11,734 bases of DNA, taken from contig DHGV01000011.1 in assembly GCA_002402945.1 (NCBI GenBank), positions 17,246-28,979 of the forward strand. The letters run 5' to 3'. The position numbers were made by a program, and so were the translations under genes. Numbering within the stretch: position 1 is the first letter of the stretch; every line of letters starts with the position of its first letter. Shown here piece after piece: positions 7,324-11,734 of this stretch. Source of the stretch: Pelotomaculum sp. UBA4789 (GTDB lineage: Bacteria > Bacillota > Desulfotomaculia > Desulfotomaculales > Pelotomaculaceae). Below the pieces are notes generated by a model. It saw nothing but the letters and a program-made list of their open reading frames with translations, was not told where the DNA came from and ran no database searches.

Positions 7324-7346
7324 AATCATAAAATTTTTCTAAAATT
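7324..7346 (-). promoter_or_regulatory. Shared 23-bp AT-rich element, copy 2
   Basis: Identical to the element at 1912-1934 except for one base (T at 7335 instead of A at 1923), and in the same orientation relative to the downstream minus-strand stalk gene. On the minus strand it ends in TATGAT, a fair -10 hexamer, but no TTGACA-like -35 sits 17 bases upstream. It lies about 196-218 bases before ATG 7128. The near-identity suggests a common regulator or sigma factor; this is inferred. Confidence 0.5.
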
Positions 7347-7452
7347 TTCATTATAAAATAATAGACTGCAGTCGCTTTTTTAGATTGCCGTCTTTGAATG
7401 ATATTTTTTATTTTCTAAATATTGAGAACTAAGTACACAAGCAGGTAGAGTC

Positions 7453-8481
7453 TTATGGCGCCGGATAAGTTACGAGGACCTCTCTGCTATCTGAGTTCCA
7501 GTCCACTTTGGCCCCCAAATTTTCAGATACAAACCTCAGTGGCAGCATCGTCCTGCCCGGGTCTGCAATGACTGGGACCACCAGGGGGTTTGTTGGGTCT
7601 ATGAACTTGTATTGACCGTTCACCCTGGCAAGATTTACCCCTATCCAAAGATCAATAATCTTTCCATTCAGGGTGATGGTGACTTTGCGTTCGTCGTTAT
7701 TCCATGCCACCTTTGCCCCGATCGCCTCGGCCACAAACCTGATGGGCAGCAGGGTCCTGCTCTCCCTGATGACAGGTGCGGTATCCATTGTCTTCGCAGT
7801 GTTATTGACATAATATGTGGTATTCCCAATCACGAGTCTTATTATAGTTTCATCCCCCAGGGTGGCAGCAGAGGCCTCTCCGGTATAAGCAGAATTGCCT
7901 GAACTGTTATAAGCCCGCACCCGGTAAGAGTATTTGGTATCGCTGGAGAGCCCGGTATTGGTGTAGTTGGTATCGTTCTTGCCCACTGTTGCTATTTGCG
8001 AGTAGCTGCCACCTGACTTCTTTCTTTCAATTGTAAACCCGTTTTCATCATCCGAGTTGTCCACCCAGGTTAATTCTACCTTGGAGGAGGATATTGCTGT
8101 TATATTCAAATCAGTTGGCTTGTCAGGTGAATCCCCGGTCGTGGCGCTGGCCTCATTGGAATAAACCGAATCCCCTACAGAGTTATACGCCCAGATCCGG
8201 TAATAGTATTTTGTTTCATAAGCAAGCCCGGTGTCAGTATAATCTGTGTTGTCTTTGCCGATAATATCAACCAGGGTGTATTCGCCGCCGGACTTCTTTC
8301 TTTGTATTTTGAAGCCGGATTCATTGTCTGAATTGTCCTCCCAGGTCAGCAGCATCTCATAGGAAGAAACAGCTTCCGCTTCCAAGGCAGACGGTGCTGC
8401 CGGGATAGCAGCCGCCCCTGCCGTTGATACTGTAAAACAAGACAGAAGAACCATAATTACCAGGACATATGTTTTTTTCAT
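7453..8481 (-). CDS. Secreted protein with two tandem Fn3 domains and C-terminal stalk domain
   Basis: A 342-residue predicted exported protein. ATG 8481 was chosen over an upstream TTG because GGAGG lies 8 bases before it and MKKTYVLVIMVLLSCF starts a signal peptide (likely cleaved around residue 24, after AGA/AAA). Two Fn3 domains, about 27-115 and 119-207, are close copies with a 92-residue period: DNSDNESGFKIQRKKSGG in the first, DNSDDENGFTIERKKSGG in the second. Residues 213-340 form a copper amine oxidase-like stalk domain (SRTLLPIRFVAEAIGAKVAW, then GRTMLPLRFVSENLGAKVDW) ending at the C-terminus. No separate anchor is visible. It is a shorter paralogue of the protein at 5374-7128 and is transcribed toward it, with no obvious terminator between them. 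Domain calls are firm; function as a surface or wall-associated binding protein is inferred. Confidence 0.87.
   Translation of the reverse strand: MKKTYVLVIMVLLSCFTVSTAGAAAIPAAPSALEAEAVSSYEMLLTWEDNSDNESGFKIQRKKSGGEYTLVDIIGKDNTDYTDTGLAYETKYYYRIWAYNSVGDSVYSNEASATTGDSPDKPTDLNITAISSSKVELTWVDNSDDENGFTIERKKSGGSYSQIATVGKNDTNYTNTGLSSDTKYSYRVRAYNSSGNSAYTGEASAATLGDETIIRLVIGNTTYYVNNTAKTMDTAPVIRESRTLLPIRFVAEAIGAKVAWNNDERKVTITLNGKIIDLWIGVNLARVNGQYKFIDPTNPLVVPVIADPGRTMLPLRFVSENLGAKVDWNSDSREVLVTYPAP
7994..8360 (-). repeat. Tandem Fn3-encoding repeat, period 276 bp
   Basis: The plus-strand string GACTTCTTTCTTT occurs at 8015 and at 8291, exactly 276 bp (92 codons) apart. Flanking bases on each side also remain similar. 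This marks an internal duplication of one Fn3 domain within the 7453-8481 gene. The bounds given are approximate. Confidence 0.65.
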
Positions 8482-8515
8482 GCGCAGACCCTCCAATAAG
8501 CAATAAATATTTTAT

Positions 8516-8524
8516 ATTATAACA
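8516..8524 (-). promoter_or_regulatory. Extended -10 promoter for the Fn3-Fn3-stalk gene
   Basis: The minus strand reads TGTTATAAT, a perfect TATAAT preceded by TG at extended -10 spacing. It lies 35-43 bases upstream of ATG 8481. The -35 position 17 bases further up (TAAATA) is poor, as is usual for extended -10 promoters. This gene lacks the shared 23-bp element. Confidence 0.5.
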
Positions 8525-8638
8525 TAAAGGCACATAGATATTTACGGATACTGGGAAAAGGAAGATTGCTTCATTCATAGAATGTAATAAATAGTAATAT
8601 TCACACATCCACTTATTCTAGAAAGGAGGGAACTGATA

Positions 8639-9193
8639 ATGAACCTGTTTATTACACTGGGATTCATCATATTACTCGTATTTGTCCTGATGGCAGTATA
8701 CAACAAGCTCATCCGCCTCAGGAATATCGTCAAATCGGCGTGGTCAGATATTGATGTCCAGCTTAAAAAGAGGTATGACCTGGTGCCGAACCTCGTGGAA
8801 ACCGTCAAGGGTTACGCAGCCCATGAGAAAACCGTTTTTGAGAAGGTAACCGAGGCGAGGTCCTTGGCTATGCAGGCTACGGCCCCCGCAGAAAAGGCCA
8901 AAGCGGAGAACATGCTGGGTGAGACTCTGAAGAGCCTTTTTGCAGTGGCGGAGGCTTACCCGGAACTGAAGGCCAATCTCAACTTCCTGCAGCTGCAGAC
9001 TCAGCTGCAAGAGCTTGAGAACAACATCGAGTATGCCAGAAGGTACTACAACGCTGTAGTCCGAGATTACAACATAACGGTAGAGTCCGTCCCATCAAAT
9101 ATCGTGGCCTCCATGTTCAGTTTCAAGCAGGAGGAGTTCTTCGAGCTGGCGGCGCCGGAAGCCGAAAGAGAGCCAGTCAAGGTGAACTTTTGA
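8639..9193 (+). CDS. lemA: LemA family membrane protein
   Basis: A 184-residue LemA protein, the usual family length. The start ATG has a strong AGGAGGG 8 bases upstream. An N-terminal membrane helix (about residues 4-21) is followed by the conserved helical bundle: SAWSDIDVQLKKRYDLVPNLVETVKGYAAHE at 33-63, NLNFLQLQTQLQELENNIEYARRYYNAVVRDYN at 113-145, then VPSNIVASMFSF at 151-162. It should be membrane-anchored by one helix, with the bundle on the side set by the short N-terminus. The TGA stop abuts the ATG of the DUF2207 gene, so the two are almost certainly co-transcribed; this pairing is recurrent in bacteria. The biochemical role of LemA is not well defined, though links to envelope signalling have been reported in some bacteria. 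No clear sigma-A promoter was found upstream. Confidence 0.95.
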   Translation: MNLFITLGFIILLVFVLMAVYNKLIRLRNIVKSAWSDIDVQLKKRYDLVPNLVETVKGYAAHEKTVFEKVTEARSLAMQATAPAEKAKAENMLGETLKSLFAVAEAYPELKANLNFLQLQTQLQELENNIEYARRYYNAVVRDYNITVESVPSNIVASMFSFKQEEFFELAAPEAEREPVKVNF

Positions 9194-10933
9194 ATGAAAA
9201 AAGCATCTTTAATAATCGTCGCCATATTGCTAATCCTGGTTTTCCTACCGTCCGCTGCCAGCGCGCAGGACTATACCATAAACGATTTTAACTCTGAAAT
9301 AGTCATCAGCAGCGATGCCTCCATTATGGTCAAAGAAACAATAGTCGTATATTTTTTGACCTCAAGGCATGGTATATATAGGGAAATTCCTTATAAGTAT
9401 ACAGACGACCTGGGCGGCAAAGTCATAACACCGCTGAATGTGATCTCGGTCAAGGACCAGAACGGTGCCCCCTGGACATACCAGGTCAGCAAAGAGGGCA
9501 GTGTCATCAACATTAAAATCGGTGATGCAAAAAAATACATGAGCGGCTTTCAGACTTACGTGATCACCTATAAAGTTAAAAATGCCATATTGTTCCTGGA
9601 AGATCATGACCAGCTCTACTGGAATGTTACAGGCAATTACTGGACCGCACCTATTAATAAAGCATCGGCTGACGTTTACCTGTCAGTCAATGGCGCCGGC
9701 AGTGGCATCAGGGCGTCCAGCTATGTGGGATATTACGGTGCGGACGAGCAGGGCGGCAGTGAAATTATTAATAATTCCGCCAAGTTCTATACTGAAAGAA
9801 ACCTGAGAACAGGCGAGGGATTGACCATAGTATTCGGGTGGGACAAGGGGCTTGTTTCGCCCCCCTCGCCGCTGCAGAAATTTTTAATGTCAATTAACTT
9901 CAGGGAGAACTGGGTTTTCCTTTTCCCGGTATTGGCGCTGGCATTCATGATCAATCTCTGGTACAGGACAGGCAGGGATCCTAAAGTAAGGGAATCAGTC
10001 ACCGTGATGTATGAGCCTCCGAAATTTAAAGATGTGTCCCTCACACCAGCTGAAGCAGGCTTCATAATCGATGAAAAGTTTGACCAGCGGGATATAACCG
10101 CGGCCATAGTCGGGCTGGCAGTGAAAGGCTATATCAGGATTGAGGAGATCGACCAAGGCGGCCTGATATTCAAATCAAAGGATTATAACCTGACAGCAGT
10201 CAGAGAACCCGATACAGGACTCAGCGCTTTTGAGCGCCTGCTCATGAGCAGTGTCTTTTCAGGCATGCCCAGCATACTAGTATCTGATATGAAGAACAAG
10301 TTCTATAAAAGCATTCCGGCATTAAAGGACTCCATCAACAAAGAGCTGGTGGACAAAAAATTCTTTTTACGCAGCCCTGAATCTGTGAAGGGTTATTATA
10401 TCGCAGCGGCGCTAATATCTGCCCTGCTGGTGTTCTTGCTTGGATTATTTGTCCAAAGCACGATTAATTCATATTCCTCCCCGGGTCAGAGCGTAATTGC
10501 CGCAATACTGACCGGTTTGTGCATAATCGGCTTTGTCAGCGCCATGCCTGTGAAAACAAAGGCCGGCGCGGCCGCGCATTTGGACGTCCTTGGCTTCCAG
10601 GAATTCTTAAACCGCGCGGAAAAAGACAGGCTGGAAAGAATGGGGGACAGCAGCCTCTTCTCAAGGTATCTGCCGTATGCCATGGCGCTGGGTGTGGCTG
10701 ATAACTGGGCTAAGGCGTTCGACGGTATTTTCCAGGAGCAGCCGGACTGGTACGTTTCACCGACCGGCATGGGGATGTTTAATGCCCATGTCTTCAGCAG
10801 CTCGATCAGTTCGATGGCGTCAAGTGTCGGCTCCGCAATGTTTTCCGCGCCGAGGAGCAGCGGCAGCGGGGGTTTTGGCGGCGGCGGATTTTCCGGCGGA
10901 GGTTTTGGCGGCGGCGGCGGCGGCAGCTGGTGA
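9194..10933 (+). CDS. DUF2207 family membrane protein with Gly-rich C-terminus (LemA partner)
   Basis: A 579-residue predicted membrane protein beginning at the ATG directly after the lemA stop; AAGGTG, inside the end of lemA, lies 9 bases upstream. Residues 1-24 are a signal peptide (MKKASLIIVAILLILVFLPSAASA, then Q). An extracytoplasmic beta-rich DUF2207 domain spans about 26-225 (HGIYREIPYKY at 59-69, LYWNVTGNYWTAPI at 141-154). A transmembrane segment at about 239-256 leads to a cytoplasmic region (TPAEAGFIIDEKFDQRDITAAIVGLAVKGYI around 284-314). Two closely spaced helices follow at about 401-420 and 433-452, then the typical GFQEFLNRAEKDRLERM stretch (467-483) and RYLPYAMALGVADNWAKAF (491-509). 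The C-terminus is Gly-rich, ending GGGGGGSW, common in this family. Function is unknown; an envelope role with LemA is likely from the operon. The length and domain order look normal and intact. Confidence 0.92.
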   Translation: MKKASLIIVAILLILVFLPSAASAQDYTINDFNSEIVISSDASIMVKETIVVYFLTSRHGIYREIPYKYTDDLGGKVITPLNVISVKDQNGAPWTYQVSKEGSVINIKIGDAKKYMSGFQTYVITYKVKNAILFLEDHDQLYWNVTGNYWTAPINKASADVYLSVNGAGSGIRASSYVGYYGADEQGGSEIINNSAKFYTERNLRTGEGLTIVFGWDKGLVSPPSPLQKFLMSINFRENWVFLFPVLALAFMINLWYRTGRDPKVRESVTVMYEPPKFKDVSLTPAEAGFIIDEKFDQRDITAAIVGLAVKGYIRIEEIDQGGLIFKSKDYNLTAVREPDTGLSAFERLLMSSVFSGMPSILVSDMKNKFYKSIPALKDSINKELVDKKFFLRSPESVKGYYIAAALISALLVFLLGLFVQSTINSYSSPGQSVIAAILTGLCIIGFVSAMPVKTKAGAAAHLDVLGFQEFLNRAEKDRLERMGDSSLFSRYLPYAMALGVADNWAKAFDGIFQEQPDWYVSPTGMGMFNAHVFSSSISSMASSVGSAMFSAPRSSGSGGFGGGGFSGGGFGGGGGGSW

Positions 10934-10962
10934 TGCCAGGTCGCTTAAAGTTATGGTGATAA

Positions 10963-10992
10963 AAAAAGCTGGGGACTAAACCCCAGCTTTTT
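10963..10992. terminator. Strong bidirectional intrinsic terminator
   Basis: AAAAAGCTGGGG (10963-10974) pairs perfectly over 12 bp with CCCCAGCTTTTT (10981-10992) around the 6-base loop ACTAAA. A-runs on the left and T-runs on the right make it work both ways. It ends the lemA-DUF2207 operon and the convergent prenyltransferase gene that stops at 11013. Confidence 0.92.
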
Positions 10993-11012
10993 AGATAAAA
11001 TTTTAATAGTGT

Positions 11013-11734
11013 TTATGAGATGAAAAAGGCCAGCGCCACCAGGAAAAGAGTGGAAAGAATAACAATGACGTTTTTCCCGAGGAAAGGGATAAGGGAGGGG
11101 ATATTTTCACAGTTTTTAAAGACACCCCTGACAGTATCTGCCGCGAGCGGCAGACTGAGCAGTCCGATCAGGGTGAGCGCAGGCATTATTTTAAAGTAGA
11201 CACTGACGGGCAGTACCAGATAGGCCCCGGCGAGTAAAAAAGCGTAGACATAGGCGTTTTCCCTGGGCTTCAGTATGGTCAGCAGGTGCCGGCGTCCCAC
11301 AGTGCGATCGGCTTCAGCGTCGGGAAACTGGTTTAGCAGCAGCAGGTCGCTGACAAAAAAGAACGGGATCAGGGAAACAGCCAGGGCGGTATAATCGAAA
11401 AAACCCTGCAGTGCAAAATATGTGCCCAGCACCATGCAAGGCCCGAACGCCAGTCCGGGAGCCAGCAGGCAGAGCAGGGGGGAGCGGGTGATGTAGTCGG
11501 TATACAGTACTATCATCAATACTCCCGGGATACCGACCAGCAGCAGCTGCCAGCCACGCGCGTATACCAGGAATAAACCAATGATCACGGTGACAGCCAA
11601 TGTAGCCAGACCGTAATAAAGAGCTGCCTTGGGCGACATCTGCTTCTTGGGCAGGATGCCGCTGCCGCCGCTGAAGGGAGTTTTGGGTGTCATGTCGTCC
11701 AGTCCACTGATACCTGACTTGACCGCTTTTTGTA
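11013..11734 (-). CDS. UbiA-superfamily prenyltransferase (MenA/COG1575-like), 5' end outside window
   Basis: A polytopic membrane enzyme expected to transfer a prenyl chain to an aromatic acceptor, as in menaquinone or related quinone synthesis. The frame has no stop up to the right edge, and the residues before the methionine at 11693 (KSGISGLDD) fit the conserved SGxD segment that precedes TPFSGGSG in the family. The real start therefore lies beyond the window, and the methionine at 11693 is internal. The second Asp-rich motif is clear (NQFPDAEADRTVGRR, followed by HLLTIL), with the two catalytic-type Asp residues spaced as DxxxD. The first motif (NDxxD-like) should lie just outside the window. 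Six or seven hydrophobic segments are visible. It converges on the lemA operon and shares its terminator. The superfamily is secure; whether the substrate is DHNA or another acceptor cannot be decided here. Confidence 0.85.
   Translation of the reverse strand, partial: QKAVKSGISGLDDMTPKTPFSGGSGILPKKQMSPKAALYYGLATLAVTVIIGLFLVYARGWQLLLVGIPGVLMIVLYTDYITRSPLLCLLAPGLAFGPCMVLGTYFALQGFFDYTALAVSLIPFFFVSDLLLLNQFPDAEADRTVGRRHLLTILKPRENAYVYAFLLAGAYLVLPVSVYFKIMPALTLIGLLSLPLAADTVRGVFKNCENIPSLIPFLGKNVIVILSTLFLVALAFFIS

Larger units (their letters stand above)
7129..7452. promoter_or_regulatory. 324-bp AT-rich intergenic region with putative promoter and structured leader
   Basis: No plausible gene is seen in this stretch between two minus-strand genes. 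No classical terminator follows the upstream gene (stop at 7453), so read-through is possible. The region contains the second copy of the shared 23-bp element, a 10-bp palindrome GACTGCAGTC at 7364-7373, and a degenerate third relative of the element at about 7397-7419. If transcription starts just after the element, it would give a leader of about 190 nt with potential hairpins. Confidence 0.5.

Noticed and set aside
7261..7452. Possible CRISPR or IS remnant in the AT-rich intergenic region.
   Set aside because: No regularly spaced repeats, terminal inverted repeats or transposase fragments are visible.
8616..8623. TTCTAGAA palindrome next to the lemA ribosome binding site.
   Set aside because: Only 8 bp with no extension or second copy nearby; expected by chance in AT-rich DNA.
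10677..10979. Plus-strand open frame overlapping the end of the DUF2207 gene.
   Set aside because: It is the alternate reading of the GGC/GGA-rich tail, giving Ala/Arg-rich low-complexity sequence.

Overview
The window looks like a chromosomal segment of a Gram-positive, low- to mid-GC anaerobe of the Clostridia, most likely Peptococcaceae/Desulfotomaculum-like. This is inferred from strong AGGAGG-type ribosome binding sites, several secreted proteins carrying the 'copper amine oxidase N-terminal' stalk domain, a MalT-like ATPase with a SARP-type output domain, and a lemA-DUF2207 pair. No rRNA, tRNA, transposase, integrase or CRISPR array is visible. Both ends of the window cut through genes.

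Layout, left to right. (1) The 3' quarter of carB (carbamoyl-phosphate synthase large subunit) ends at 807. A perfect 20-bp palindrome and a strong bidirectional hairpin terminator follow. (2) A secreted stalk-domain/Ig-like protein lies on the minus strand (930-1838). (3) Divergent from it across a 170-bp AT-rich promoter region is a 1079-residue STAND-class regulator (2009-5248): MalT-like NTPase, helical repeats, then a C-terminal winged helix plus BTAD domain. (4) A long hairpin terminator separates it from a convergent minus-strand gene for a four-Fn3 + stalk secreted protein (5374-7128). (5) A 324-bp AT-rich intergenic region follows, then a second minus-strand Fn3-Fn3-stalk protein (7453-8481). 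(6) Divergent from that are lemA (8639-9193) and a DUF2207 membrane protein gene (9194-10933), abutting as an operon and closed by a 12-bp-stem bidirectional terminator. (7) A UbiA-superfamily prenyltransferase gene on the minus strand (11013 to the right edge) is missing its 5' end.

The most interesting signal is a possible surface-protein regulon. A 23-bp AT-rich element occurs with only one mismatch (22/23) at 1912-1934 and 7324-7346, in the same orientation upstream of the minus-strand genes at 930-1838 and 5374-7128. The first copy sits between the regulator and its divergent neighbour. There it is part of a larger arrangement in which two 8-mers each recur inverted exactly 30 bp away. 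My working hypothesis is that the STAND-SARP protein binds this element and controls itself and the stalk/Fn3 surface proteins. The repeat is seen directly in the sequence; the regulatory link is inference. CarB, LemA/DUF2207 and the prenyltransferase look like ordinary neighbours.
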